Source: Modestobacter altitudinis
GTDB lineage: Bacteria > Actinomycetota > Actinomycetes > Mycobacteriales > Geodermatophilaceae
DNA length: 64,000 nucleotides
NCBI RefSeq assembly: GCF_005930475.1
Contig: NZ_SJEW01000018.1
Span: 1-64,000 of the forward strand
Direction: 5' to 3'
Part shown: positions 9,524 to 18,765 of the stretch, one piece after another
Layout of the letters: each line of letters starts with the position of its first letter
Numbering within the stretch: the stretch's first letter is position 1
Made by a program: the position numbers and the translations under genes
The notes under the pieces: generated by a model
Database searches by the model: none
What the model was told of the DNA's origin: nothing
Seen by the model: the letters and a program-made list of their open reading frames with translations, nothing else

Positions 9524-10375
9524 TCAGGTGGCGGCGATCGACGCCGGGCGGCCGGGCTCCCCGGTGCGGGCCAGCGGGTCGATCGGGCTCCGCGCGGCCT
9601 GGCAGCTCGGGCACCAGTAGGTCACCCGTTCCTGGGTGTCCGGGCCCTGGTCGCCCAGCAGGATCGTGGTGCGGCAGCGGCGGCACGGCCGGCCCTTCCG
9701 GCCGAACACCCAGTGGTCCTCCCCGCGCTGGGTGGAGCCGGTGGTGCTCTGCTCGGGGTGGTCGCGGTTGGCCTGCATCAGGGTGCGGGCGCGGGTGACC
9801 AGGCCGGCCAGGTCGGGGACGTCGGCCACCCGGGTCCACGGGTGGGTGCGGGTCATGAACAGCGTCTCGACCTTGTAGAGGTTGCCGATGCCGGCCAGGT
9901 TGCGCTGGTCGAGGATGGCGACGCCGATCTGCTCGTCGGGGTGCGCGCGGAGCCGGCGCAGCGCCTCGTCCAGGTCCCAGTCCGGGCCCAGCACGTCGGG
10001 TCCGAGGTGGCCGACCAGCTCACCCTCGGCGCTGGTCGGGACGATCCGCATGTCGTGCAGCCGGTACCCGACGCAGTCCCACTCGTCGGTGCCCAGGACG
10101 GCCCGGATGCTGTGCGCGGGGCCGCCCCTCCAGGGTCTGCCCTTCCGGTAGATGTGCCAGCTGCCGTCCATCCGGTAGTGCGTGCGCAGGGTGCGGCCGT
10201 CGGCGAAGCGGGTGAGCATGTGCTTCCCGCGCGGCACGACCTCGGTGACGGTGACACCGGCGAGGTCGACGGTGGCCAGCTGCGGCACGCGCAGCTCGCC
10301 CTTGGTGAGCGTGGCGCCGGCCAGCGCGGTGTTCATCCGGTTGGCGGCCAACCAGACGGTGTCTCCCTCGGGCAT
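9524..10375 (-). CDS. nei2: Nei2-type DNA glycosylase, copy A
   Basis: Formamidopyrimidine-DNA glycosylase/endonuclease VIII family, 283 aa; removes oxidised bases and nicks the strand. It starts MPEGDTVW, the form typical of actinobacterial Nei2, with Pro2/Glu3 as the catalytic residues after Met removal. A helix-two-turns-helix (LDQRNLAGIGNLY) and a C-terminal zinc finger (CRRC ... CPSC) are intact. The start is the ATG at 10375; the frame stays open further upstream with no sensible protein. It is one of two tandem paralogues on the same strand: copy B lies 65 bp upstream. Part of the gene (9857-10249) is nearly identical in DNA to copy B, while both ends differ clearly. Transcription probably comes from copy B's promoter. 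Confidence 0.9.
   Translation of the reverse strand: MPEGDTVWLAANRMNTALAGATLTKGELRVPQLATVDLAGVTVTEVVPRGKHMLTRFADGRTLRTHYRMDGSWHIYRKGRPWRGGPAHSIRAVLGTDEWDCVGYRLHDMRIVPTSAEGELVGHLGPDVLGPDWDLDEALRRLRAHPDEQIGVAILDQRNLAGIGNLYKVETLFMTRTHPWTRVADVPDLAGLVTRARTLMQANRDHPEQSTTGSTQRGEDHWVFGRKGRPCRRCRTTILLGDQGPDTQERVTYWCPSCQAARSPIDPLARTGEPGRPASIAAT
9857..10249. repeat. Near-identical segment shared by the two nei2 copies (repeat unit 1)
   Basis: Compared base by base with 10776-11168 (offset 919), this 393-bp block shows three mismatches (at 9916, 9917 and 10092). The surrounding parts of the two genes are visibly more diverged, with many changes including amino-acid changes. The pattern suggests gene conversion after an older duplication. 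Confidence 0.9.
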
Positions 10376-10439
10376 CCCGCCATGATCCCTGCCTGCGCGC
10401 GCTCGTGCCGACCTGGTGCCGTCGGTGCCGGCCCGGTCG

Positions 10440-11303
10440 TCACTCGTAGCGGGCGCGGCGCGCCTCGGTGCCGGGCTCGCCGGTGCGGGCCCGGGGGTCG
10501 ACCGGCGTGGGCGTTGCCTGGCACGTGGGGCACCACCAGGTGATCCGCTCCTGCAGGTCGGGTCCCTGGTCGCCGAGCAGGATCGGCGTCCGGCAGCGGC
10601 GGCAGGGCCGGCCCTTGCGGCCGGCGACCCAGTGGTCCTGCCCGCGGCGGGTCTCACCGGTGGTGCTCTGCGCAGGACGGCCGCGGTTGGCCAGCATCAG
10701 GGTGCGGGCGCGGGTGACCAGGCCGGCCAGGTCGGGGACGTCGGCCACCCGGGCCCACGGGTTCACACCGCTCAGGAACAGCGTCTCGACCTTGTAGAGG
10801 TTGCCGATGCCGGCCAGGTTGCGCTGGTCGAGGACAGCGACGCCGATCTGCTCGTCGGGGTGCGCGCGGAGCCGGCGCAGCGCCTCGTCCAGGTCCCAGT
10901 CCGGGCCCAGCACGTCGGGTCCGAGGTGGCCGACCAGCTCACCCTCGGCGCTGGTCGGGACGATCCGCATGTCGTGCAGCCGGTACCCGACGCAGTCCCA
11001 CTCGTCGGTGGCCAGGACGGCCCGGATGCTGTGCGCGGGGCCGCCCCTCCAGGGTCTGCCCTTCCGGTAGATGTGCCAGCTGCCGTCCATCCGGTAGTGC
11101 GTGCGCAGGGTGCGGCCGTCGGCGAAGCGGGTGAGCATGTGCTTCCCGCGCGGCACGACCTCGGTGACCGTCGCCCCGGCGAGGTCGACGGCGGCCAGCT
11201 GCGGCACGCGCAGCTCACCCCGGCGCAACGTGGCACCGGCCAGCGCCGTGTTCATCCGCTGGGCGGCCAGCCAGACGGTGTCTCCCTCGGGCACGACGAC
11301 CAT
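10440..11303 (-). CDS. nei2: Nei2-type DNA glycosylase, copy B
   Basis: Second Nei2-type glycosylase, 287 aa from the ATG at 11303, or 284 aa if the GTG at 11294 (VPEGDTVW) is the start. The catalytic step requires Pro then Glu directly after the initiator, so the GTG at 11294 is more plausible biochemically. The LDQRNLAGIGNLY loop and zinc finger CRRC ... CPTC are intact. It differs from copy A mainly in the first 45 residues and in the C-terminal third (ETLFLSGVNPWA against ETLFMTRTHPWT). In Mycobacterium a nei2 gene neighbours lhr; here lhr lies about 0.8 kb upstream on the same strand with one opposing gene between. Confidence 0.9.
   Translation of the reverse strand: MVVVPEGDTVWLAAQRMNTALAGATLRRGELRVPQLAAVDLAGATVTEVVPRGKHMLTRFADGRTLRTHYRMDGSWHIYRKGRPWRGGPAHSIRAVLATDEWDCVGYRLHDMRIVPTSAEGELVGHLGPDVLGPDWDLDEALRRLRAHPDEQIGVAVLDQRNLAGIGNLYKVETLFLSGVNPWARVADVPDLAGLVTRARTLMLANRGRPAQSTTGETRRGQDHWVAGRKGRPCRRCRTPILLGDQGPDLQERITWWCPTCQATPTPVDPRARTGEPGTEARRARYE
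10776..11168. repeat. Near-identical segment shared by the two nei2 copies (repeat unit 2)
   Basis: Partner of 9857-10249, in direct orientation, 919 bp apart. Recombination between the two units would delete one gene and leave a single hybrid nei2. Confidence 0.9.
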
Positions 11304-11476
11304 GGTCCCCGGCGCAGTCGTTCCGTGCCCGGACCTCCGCGGTCCGGGGGTGGCCGGAAGCGGGCACCGGACCCTGGTGACGACCGTCCGGTCCCCCCGG
11401 AAGGGTGTGGCCAGCTGTGAGCGGGGTGACAGCCGGGAACAGCCCGCGCTCCGCCGGTGCTCGAGTGCCCGTGACC

Positions 11477-12055
11477 ATGTCGACGCGACTGCGCAGCCTC
11501 ACCAGCGCCCCGGCTCCGCAGCCGGTCACGGAGCCCGTCACGGTGACCGTGGCCCGGGTCGTGCGCCCGGAGCAGCAGGATGCGTTCGAGCGCTGGGCGG
11601 CCGAGATCCAGGAGCTGCTCGCCGGGTTCCCGGGCAACCTCGGTTCCTCGCTGCTCCGCCCTGGTCGGGGCAGCGACGAGTTCCACCTGGTCTTCCGGTT
11701 CACCGACGACGAGGCGCTGAGCGCCTGGGAGCGGTCGCCCGAGCGGGCCGAGGCCCTGGCGCGGGTGCACCAGCTGGTCGAGGACTCACGCACCGCCCGC
11801 GCGGTCGGCCTGGAGACCTTCTTCGCGGTGCCGGCCAAGCCCGGTCCGGCCTGGCGCAGCTGGCTGCTCACCGTCGCTGTCGTCCTGGCGATGACCACGA
11901 CGTTCCAGCTGGTCGCCGTGCCGTTCGTCGGCGGCTGGCCGTGGGGCCTCCGACTGGTGGTGTCGGCGGTCTTCGTCGTGTCGGCGCTGCGGGTGCTGAT
12001 GCCGCGGCTCAGCCGCTGGCTGGGTCCCTGGTTGCAGGGCTCGCGCCGCCGCTGA
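11477..12055 (+). CDS. Membrane-anchored antibiotic-biosynthesis-monooxygenase (ABM) domain protein
   Basis: Protein of 192 aa from ATG 11477; a longer start at 11405 is possible but its extra residues are low-complexity. Residues about 20-105 have the ABM/dimeric alpha-beta-barrel pattern (TVTVARVVRPEQQDAFERW, and FHLVFRFTDDEALSAWERS), a fold found in small monooxygenases and haem-degrading proteins. Two membrane spans follow (WLLTVAVVLAMTTTFQLVAV and LRLVVSAVFVVSALRVLM), so the domain probably sits at the cytoplasmic face. It runs opposite to nei2 and lhr. Function is unknown. Confidence 0.75.
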   Translation: MSTRLRSLTSAPAPQPVTEPVTVTVARVVRPEQQDAFERWAAEIQELLAGFPGNLGSSLLRPGRGSDEFHLVFRFTDDEALSAWERSPERAEALARVHQLVEDSRTARAVGLETFFAVPAKPGPAWRSWLLTVAVVLAMTTTFQLVAVPFVGGWPWGLRLVVSAVFVVSALRVLMPRLSRWLGPWLQGSRRR

Positions 12056-12091
12056 CCTCAGCGCCGCGGGTCCAGCCGCCCGAGCGGGCGG

Positions 12092-15000
12092 TCAGCTGCG
12101 CAACCGCAGGCCCCGCGGGGTGGCCGCGAACCCGGCGGCCTGCAGCGCGGCGCTGAGCGGGCCGGACTCGTGCACCGAGGCGCCGTCGGCCTTCTGCACC
12201 GTCATCCGCCCGAGCGCCCCGGAGGCCACCGCGGACGACAGCGCCGTCGCGGCCTCCTTGAGCACCGTCTCGTCCTCGGTCCAGGACAGCAGCGTCTTGC
12301 CGCCCCGCTCCACGTACAGCACGAGCTCGCCGTCGACGAGCACCACCAGCGCGCCGGCCTTGCGCCCGGCCCGGTGCCCGGTCCTGCGGCTGCCGGTGCC
12401 CTCGCCGACGTCGATGCCCGCGACGGAGCCCTCCACGGACCCGTCGGCGGAGCCCACCGCCCGCTCGGGCCAGGGCAGGGCGGCGCCGTAGACGTTGGCC
12501 GGGTCGGTCGCGGCCAGGACGACCGGCCCGGCGGGCACCCGGTCGGGGCTGGCGAAGCTGCGCAGCCGGTCGATGGAGCCCGGCGTGCCGAACTGGGCCG
12601 CACCGAGGGTCTCCACGAAGTACCCGCGGCGGGCCCGGCCGTTCTCCTCGAACGCCCGCAGCACCGGGTACACCGCGGAGAACCCGCCGACCACCTGCTC
12701 GGCCTGCACCGCCCCGCGGGTCAGGACGCCGTGCCGCTCCAGCAGCGCCTCGCTCCGGGCGGTGGTCCGCTTGGTCGTGTTGCCCTCCAGGTCCGGCAGC
12801 CGCGACCAGCGGCCGGCCATCGCCGGCGGGCCGGTGCGGGTGGGCATCGCCGGCCGCCCGAGCCGGGTGCGGCCGTACCGGGTCCGGTCCAGCCGGGCGC
12901 GCGGAGCGGCGGGTTGCCGCTTGTGGGTGCCGCCGCCGGCCAGCCGCACCCGCAGCGGCGCCAGCGTGTCGTTGGTCAGCGCGCCGGCCCAGACGAGGTC
13001 CCAGATCTCCTCGGACAGGGCGGTGTCGTCGGTCGCGCCGACCCGGTCGGACAGCGACCGGAAGAACATCGCCTGACCGCCGGCGAGCTCTTCGAGCAGT
13101 GCCGCGCCGTACCCGCCCTCCACCGAGGCGGCCCCGGGGGGCTCGGGCAGCAGCAGCGGCGCCAGGTCGGCCGGCACGAGGGTCACCCAGCCGTCGCCGC
13201 CGGACAGCCCCCCGGCACCGGCCCACAGCACCTCGCCGGCGCTGGTCAGCTCGTCCAGCAGCGCGGGGGAGTAGTTCTGCACCCGCGACGGCAGCACCAG
13301 CGACTCCAGCGCCGACGCGGGCACCAGCGCGCCCGCCAGCTGCTCGACGACGGCGAGGACGCCGTCCACCCCGCGCATCCGGCCGCCCACCGACTGCCAG
13401 GACGGGGTGAAGCGGGCCAACGTCTCGATCGGGACCGGCTCGACCTCCTGGCGCAGCTTGGCCAGCGACCGCCGCCGGACCGACCGCAGCACCTCGGCGT
13501 CGCACCACTCCTGGCCGATACCGCCGGGCCGGAACTCGCCGGTGACCAGCCGACCGGTGCCGACCAGCCGCTGCACGGTGGCGGTGACGACGGCTACCCC
13601 CAGCCCCAGCCGGGCCGCGGCCTCGGGCGGCGCGAACGGGCCGTGGGTGCGGGCGAACCGGCCGATCAGGTCACCCAGCGGATCCGCGACCGGCTCGGTG
13701 AACGCCTCCGGGACCCCGACCGGCAGGGCCGTGCCCAGCGCGTCGCGGAGCCGGCCGGCGTCCTCGATGGCGACGTACCGCTGCTCCCCGGCGATCCGGA
13801 CCACCAGGGCCCGCCGGGAGACGACCAGCTCCTCGAGCCACTCCGCCGGCACGCCCCGGGCCGCCGCCTCGGCCACGGTGAGGTCGCCCACCCCGCGCAG
13901 CAGGTCGCTGGCACCGTCGACGTCGCGAGGGTGCCGTTGCTCCGGGAGTCGCTGCAGCTCCGCCTCGACCTCGGCCATCGCGTCGGCGTCGAGCAGCTCG
14001 CGCAGCTCGGAGCGGCCCAGCAGCTCGGCCAGCAGCCCGGTGTCCAGGGCGAGTGCCTGGGCGCGGCGTTCGGCGAGCGGGGCGTCGCCCTCGTAGATGA
14101 ACTGGCCGACGTAGCCGAACAGCAGGGACTGGGCGAACGGGGAGGCGGACTGGGTCTGCACGTCGACCACCCGCACCCGCCGGGCGCGCACGTCGCTCAT
14201 CAGCTCGACCAGGCCCGGCACGTCGTAGACGTCCTGCAGCACCTCCCGGACCGCCTCCAGGGTGATCGGGAAGCCGGAGAACTCGCTGGCCACCGACAGC
14301 AGCTGGGCGGCCCGCTGCCGCTGCTGCCACAGCGGCGTCCGGCGCCGCGGGTCGCGCCGGGGGAGCAGCAGGGCCCGGGCGGCGCACTCGCGGAAGCGGC
14401 TGGCGAACAACGCCGAGTTGCCGACCTCGGCGGTCACCTCCCGCTCGACGTCGTCGGGGTCGAGGATCGCCAGGTCGGCCTCGGGGGCCTCACCGGTGGT
14501 GTCCGGGAGCCGGAGCACGATGCCGTCGTCGGAGTGCATGGAGGCGACGTCGACGCCGTAGCGCTCGCGCAGCCGGGAGGCCAGCACCAGCGCCCACGGG
14601 GCGTTGACCTGCGCGCCGAAGGGGGAGTGCACGACCAGCCGCCAGTCGCCCAGCTCGTCGCGGAACCGCTCGACCAGCAGCGTGCGGTCGTCGGGCAGGT
14701 GGCCGGTGGCCTGCTTCTGCTCGGCGAGGTAGGCGAACAGGTTGGCCGCGCCCCACTCGTCGAGACCGGCGGCGCGGGCCCGGTCGGTGCCGGCCTCTGG
14801 GGTGGCCGAGCCGACCTCGCGGAGGAACGCGCCGAGCGCGCGGCCGAGCTCCAGCGGCCGGCCGAGGGTGTCGCCGTGCCAGAACGGCATCTTCCCCGGC
14901 AGCCCGGGCGCGGGGGAGACCAGCACCCGGTCGTGGGTGATCTCCTCGATCCGCCAGGACGACGAGCCGAGCAGGAAGACGTCGCCGACCCGCGACTCGT

Positions 15001-16714
15001 AGACCATCTCCTCGTCGAGCTCGCCGACCCGCTTGCCGCCCTCACCCTTGCCGGAGACGAGGAAGACACCGAACAGGCCGCGGTCGGGGATGGTGCCGCC
15101 ACTGGTGACCGCCAGCCGCTGGGCGCCGGCGCGCGCGGTGAGGGTGTCGGTGACCCGGTCCCAGGTCAGCCGCGGCCGCAGCTCGGCGAACGCGTCGGAG
15201 GGGTAGCGGCCGGCCAGCATGTCGAGCACCGCGTCCAGGGCGGAGTCCGGCAGCGCGGCGAACGCGGCGGACCGGCGCAGCACCCCGGCGACGTCGTCGA
15301 CGGTGCGTGGCCGCTCGGACACCATGGCCACGATCTGCTGGGCCAGCACGTCCAGTGGGTTGCGCAGGTAGCGGGTGGACTCGATGGCGCCGGCCCGCAT
15401 CCGCTCGGCGACGACGGCGCTCTGCACCAGGTCGCCGCGGAACTTCGGGAAGATGACCCCCTCGCTGACCGCGCCCACCTGGTGCCCGGCCCGGCCCACC
15501 CGCTGCAGGCCGGCGGCGACGTTGGGCGGGGACTCGACCTGGACGACGAGGTCGACCGCGCCCATGTCGATGCCGAGCTCGAGGGAGGACGTGGCCACGA
15601 CGGCGGGCAGCTGGCCGGACTTCAGCGCCTCCTCGACGACGGCGCGCTGCTCGCGGGAGACCGAGCCGTGGTGCGCCGAGGCGACCGGCTTGACGTCGGC
15701 CGGCAGCCCGCCACCGGCGCCGGCCTGCGCCATCACGTCGGCGGGGTTCGCACCGTGCGGCAGCGGCTCCCCGGTGGCCCGTTCGTAGGCCAGCTCGTTG
15801 AGCCGGCTGGTGAGCCGTTCGGCCAGCCGGCGGGAGTTGGCGAACACGATGGTGCTGCGGTGGGACTGGATGAGGTCGAGCACCCGCTCCTCGACCGCCG
15901 GCCAGATCGACGTCCGCGGCTGGTTGCCGGCCGCGGACCCCTCCAGCTCACCGGTCGGCTGGCCGAGCTGGCTCATGTCCTCGACCGGGACGACGACCGA
16001 CAGGTCCCACTGCTTGACCGACGGCGGAGCGACCACCTGCACCGGGCGGCCGCCGGCCAGGAAGGTGGACACCTCCTCGATGGGCCGCACGGTGGCCGAC
16101 AGGCCGACCCGCTGGGCCGGCCGCTCCAGCAGCTCGTCGAGCCGGTCGAGGGAGACGGCCAGGTGGGCGCCGCGCTTGGTGCCGCAGACCGCGTGCACCT
16201 CGTCGAGGATCACCGTCTCCACCCCGCGCAGCGCCTCCCGCGCCTGGCTGGTGAGCAGCAGGAACAGCGACTCCGGGGTGGTGATCAGGATGTCCGGCGG
16301 GCGGCGGGCGAAGGTGCGGCGCTCGTCGGCCGGGGTGTCGCCGGAGCGGACGCCCACGGTGATCTCCGGCCGCGGCAGCCCGAGCCGGGCGGCGGCCTGG
16401 CCGATGCCGGTCAGCGGCGCCCGCAGGTTCCGCTCGACGTCGACCGCCAGTGCCTTGAGCGGGGAGACGTAGAGGACGCGGCAGCGGGCGAGCGGGTCCT
16501 CCGGGGGCGGGGTGGCGGCCAGCCGGTCCAGCGACGAGAGGAACGCCGCCAGTGTCTTGCCCGAACCGGTCGGTGCCACGACGAGGGCGTGCTCACCGCT
16601 GCTGATCGCCGCCCAGGCGCCCTCCTGGGCCGCCGTCGGCTGCTCGAAGGCACCGGTGAACCACGCCTGGGTCGGCGCGGAGAACCGGGTCAGAGCCGAG
16701 TCGGTGACGGACAC
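12092..16714 (-). CDS. lhr: ATP-dependent helicase Lhr
   Basis: Superfamily 2 DNA/RNA-translocating helicase, 1540 aa, the usual size of full-length Lhr. Q-motif-like PTAAQEGAW is followed by Walker A APTGSGKT (47-54), Walker B ILDEVHAV (near 170), motif IV-VI region SLELGIDMGAVDLVV and QRVGRAGHQ. The C-terminal half is the long Lhr extension with winged-helix and DEAD/H-associated regions. A GTG start at 16714 (VSVTDSALTRF) is preferred because known Lhr proteins begin just before the RFSxxTxAWF stretch; the frame remains open to 16885. Mycobacterial Lhr is a damage-inducible 3'-5' translocase; no SOS box was seen here. It points away from the KTSC gene. Confidence 0.95.
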   Translation of the reverse strand: MSVTDSALTRFSAPTQAWFTGAFEQPTAAQEGAWAAISSGEHALVVAPTGSGKTLAAFLSSLDRLAATPPPEDPLARCRVLYVSPLKALAVDVERNLRAPLTGIGQAAARLGLPRPEITVGVRSGDTPADERRTFARRPPDILITTPESLFLLLTSQAREALRGVETVILDEVHAVCGTKRGAHLAVSLDRLDELLERPAQRVGLSATVRPIEEVSTFLAGGRPVQVVAPPSVKQWDLSVVVPVEDMSQLGQPTGELEGSAAGNQPRTSIWPAVEERVLDLIQSHRSTIVFANSRRLAERLTSRLNELAYERATGEPLPHGANPADVMAQAGAGGGLPADVKPVASAHHGSVSREQRAVVEEALKSGQLPAVVATSSLELGIDMGAVDLVVQVESPPNVAAGLQRVGRAGHQVGAVSEGVIFPKFRGDLVQSAVVAERMRAGAIESTRYLRNPLDVLAQQIVAMVSERPRTVDDVAGVLRRSAAFAALPDSALDAVLDMLAGRYPSDAFAELRPRLTWDRVTDTLTARAGAQRLAVTSGGTIPDRGLFGVFLVSGKGEGGKRVGELDEEMVYESRVGDVFLLGSSSWRIEEITHDRVLVSPAPGLPGKMPFWHGDTLGRPLELGRALGAFLREVGSATPEAGTDRARAAGLDEWGAANLFAYLAEQKQATGHLPDDRTLLVERFRDELGDWRLVVHSPFGAQVNAPWALVLASRLRERYGVDVASMHSDDGIVLRLPDTTGEAPEADLAILDPDDVEREVTAEVGNSALFASRFRECAARALLLPRRDPRRRTPLWQQRQRAAQLLSVASEFSGFPITLEAVREVLQDVYDVPGLVELMSDVRARRVRVVDVQTQSASPFAQSLLFGYVGQFIYEGDAPLAERRAQALALDTGLLAELLGRSELRELLDADAMAEVEAELQRLPEQRHPRDVDGASDLLRGVGDLTVAEAAARGVPAEWLEELVVSRRALVVRIAGEQRYVAIEDAGRLRDALGTALPVGVPEAFTEPVADPLGDLIGRFARTHGPFAPPEAAARLGLGVAVVTATVQRLVGTGRLVTGEFRPGGIGQEWCDAEVLRSVRRRSLAKLRQEVEPVPIETLARFTPSWQSVGGRMRGVDGVLAVVEQLAGALVPASALESLVLPSRVQNYSPALLDELTSAGEVLWAGAGGLSGGDGWVTLVPADLAPLLLPEPPGAASVEGGYGAALLEELAGGQAMFFRSLSDRVGATDDTALSEEIWDLVWAGALTNDTLAPLRVRLAGGGTHKRQPAAPRARLDRTRYGRTRLGRPAMPTRTGPPAMAGRWSRLPDLEGNTTKRTTARSEALLERHGVLTRGAVQAEQVVGGFSAVYPVLRAFEENGRARRGYFVETLGAAQFGTPGSIDRLRSFASPDRVPAGPVVLAATDPANVYGAALPWPERAVGSADGSVEGSVAGIDVGEGTGSRRTGHRAGRKAGALVVLVDGELVLYVERGGKTLLSWTEDETVLKEAATALSSAVASGALGRMTVQKADGASVHESGPLSAALQAAGFAATPRGLRLRS

Positions 16715-16847
16715 GCCGTCCAGTGTCCACGCAGGTACGACAGTCCGCCCTGGGCCGAGCGGCGCTGGTCCTGGCATCGACATGTCGCCATCCGGGTCCG
16801 CGGGAATGACAATGGTGTGGTTCATCGTCGTCCCGGAGGAGGGAGCG

Positions 16848-17072
16848 ATGCTGCGGCAGAGGGTCGAGTCGTCGAACATCGCCATGGTCGGTTACGACGA
16901 GGAGGAACAGGTCCTCGAGATCACCTTCCGGGACGGTCGCGTCTACCACTTCCTCGAGGTGCCGCCCGAGCGGGTGCTCTCGCTGCTGCGGGCCGAGAGC
17001 AAGGGCGGGTTCTTCAACCGCGAGATCAAGCCGGAGTTCGAGTACCGGGCTGTCGGTCGCCGCTGGGGTTGA
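16848..17072 (+). CDS. KTSC domain-containing small protein
   Basis: Protein of 74 aa that is essentially one KTSC domain: VESSNIAMVGYDEEEQVLEI, then FRDGRVYHFLEVPPE and the terminal SKGGFFNREIKPEFEYR. The name-giving KTSC segment is SKGGFFNR here. ATG 16848 has GGAGGAGGGA just upstream. Divergent from lhr, 133 bp apart. KTSC domains occur alone or fused to nucleic-acid enzymes; the function is not established. Confidence 0.85.
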   Translation: MLRQRVESSNIAMVGYDEEEQVLEITFRDGRVYHFLEVPPERVLSLLRAESKGGFFNREIKPEFEYRAVGRRWG

Positions 17073-17121
17073 GGCAGGGCACACGGCAGGATGACGCCCG
17101 TGACGCTGACCCGGCCGTCGG

Positions 17122-18765
17122 ATGACTGACCTCGAGACCCTTGCCGAGCAGTTCTGGGAGTGGCGGTCCGCCCAGCAGCCGCGCTCCCGCGACGACATCC
17201 CGCGGATCGGCCGGCCGGCCGGCTGGCTGCCGGACTTCTCGGCCGGCGCCGTCGCCCGGTACCGCCGGGAGCTCGACGGGTTCGCCGACCGGCTGGCCCG
17301 GATCGACGTCGGTGCGGACCGGGCGTCCGCGGTCGACGCCCGGTTGCTGCGCTCGGCGCTGGCGCGGGTGCGGTGGGAGCTGGACGTGCTCCGCAGCTGG
17401 CAGCGTGACCCGGGGTTCTACGTCGACCAGACCCTCGGCTGCGTGTTCGACCTGCTGACGCCGCTGGGGGTCGACGCGGCGCGGCTGGCCGACGTCCGCC
17501 GGGTGCTGGCGGCCATCCCGGCGCTGCTCGACGTCGGCAGGGAGAACCTCGCCGGCGAGGCGGTGCGGGAGTTCGCCGGCCTGGCGGTCACCGCCCTGAC
17601 CTCGGTGGCGGACGACGTCGCGGCGACCGTCGAGGCGCTGGGCGCCCTGCACCCGGCCGGCTGGAGCCCCGACGACGACCGCGCGCTGGCCGTCGCGGGC
17701 GCCGACGCCGCGCAGGCGCTGGCCGCCTTCCGCGACCACCTGGCCGAACAGCTGCCGGGGATGGCGGGCGCGGAGCCGGTGGGGCCGCACGCCTTCGGCT
17801 GGTTCCTCCGCGAGGTCGCCGTCCTGCCCCACACGCCGGCAGAGCTGCTCGAGATCGGTCGCCGGGAGGCCGAGCGGGCCGCGGTCCTCGAGCTGCTGGA
17901 GCGCAACCGCAACGGCAGCGCCCCGGGCGGCCGGCCGGTGCCGCGGTTCACCACCGGTGCCGAGCAGGCCGATGCCCAGGCCGCCGCCGAGCTCGCCGTC
18001 CGCAGGTTCCACGAGGACCGCGGGCTGCTCACCCAGCCGGACACCCTGCGGCACTACCGCACCCACCCGATGCCCGCGTACCTGGCCCCGATCGCCTGGT
18101 GCGGCGTGGCCGACGACCTCACCGGGCCCGACCGGCTGGAGGAGGACGGGTCGGCGTTCTTCCCGCCGCCCGGGCCCGACCTGCCCTACTTCTACGCCGC
18201 CAACGCGCACGACCCGCGGGCCGGGATCATCCACGAGGGCGCCCACCACCAGCAGCTGGCGCTGTCCTGGCGGCACCCGCGCGCGGTCCGCCGGCACTAC
18301 TACGACTCGTGCGCCAACGAGGGCATCGCCTTCTACAACGAGGAGATGGTGCTCGCCTCGGGGCTGTTCGACGACGCGCCCGCCACCCGCGAGATCGTCT
18401 GCAACTTCATGCGGCTGCGGGCGCTGCGCGTGGTGGTCGACGTGCAGCTGGCGCTCGGTGGGCTCGACATCCCCGCGGCGGCCGCCCTGCTCGAGGATGA
18501 GGTGCCGATGGACCGCGAGACGGCGCTGGAGGAGGCCGCCTTCTTCGCCGCCACGCCTGGGCAGGCGATGACCTACCAGGTCGGCAAGACCCAGGTCCTC
18601 GGTCTGCTCGCCGACGCCTCCCGGCAGCCGGGCTTCTCGCTGCGCGCCTTCCACGACCGGCTGTGGCGCGAGGGCAACGTGCCGTTCGCGCTGCAGCGCT
18701 GGGAGCTCCTCGACGACCGCCGCGACCTCGACCGGATCGAGGAGCTCGCGCGCCTCACGGCGTGA
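17122..18765 (+). CDS. DUF885 family protein (putative zinc peptidase)
   Basis: Cytoplasmic protein of 547 aa with no signal peptide. The DUF885 pattern includes a long helical N-terminal half and a C-terminal metal-site region with IIHEGAHHQQLALSW (H-E-x-x-H like) and, some 30 residues later, SCANEGIAFYNEEM, whose glutamate could be the third ligand. This layout is like M32/M3-type carboxypeptidases and supports a metallopeptidase role, but no substrate is known. ATG 17122 lies 50 bp after the KTSC gene. The 3' end overlaps the convergent S9 peptidase gene by 11 bp. Confidence 0.8.
   Translation: MTDLETLAEQFWEWRSAQQPRSRDDIPRIGRPAGWLPDFSAGAVARYRRELDGFADRLARIDVGADRASAVDARLLRSALARVRWELDVLRSWQRDPGFYVDQTLGCVFDLLTPLGVDAARLADVRRVLAAIPALLDVGRENLAGEAVREFAGLAVTALTSVADDVAATVEALGALHPAGWSPDDDRALAVAGADAAQALAAFRDHLAEQLPGMAGAEPVGPHAFGWFLREVAVLPHTPAELLEIGRREAERAAVLELLERNRNGSAPGGRPVPRFTTGAEQADAQAAAELAVRRFHEDRGLLTQPDTLRHYRTHPMPAYLAPIAWCGVADDLTGPDRLEEDGSAFFPPPGPDLPYFYAANAHDPRAGIIHEGAHHQQLALSWRHPRAVRRHYYDSCANEGIAFYNEEMVLASGLFDDAPATREIVCNFMRLRALRVVVDVQLALGGLDIPAAAALLEDEVPMDRETALEEAAFFAATPGQAMTYQVGKTQVLGLLADASRQPGFSLRAFHDRLWREGNVPFALQRWELLDDRRDLDRIEELARLTA

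Noticed and set aside
12170-17125. Very long open frame (about 1650 codons) on the plus strand
   Set aside because: Antisense shadow of lhr; composition is His/Arg/Gly/Pro-rich with no domain, while lhr on the other strand has all helicase motifs.
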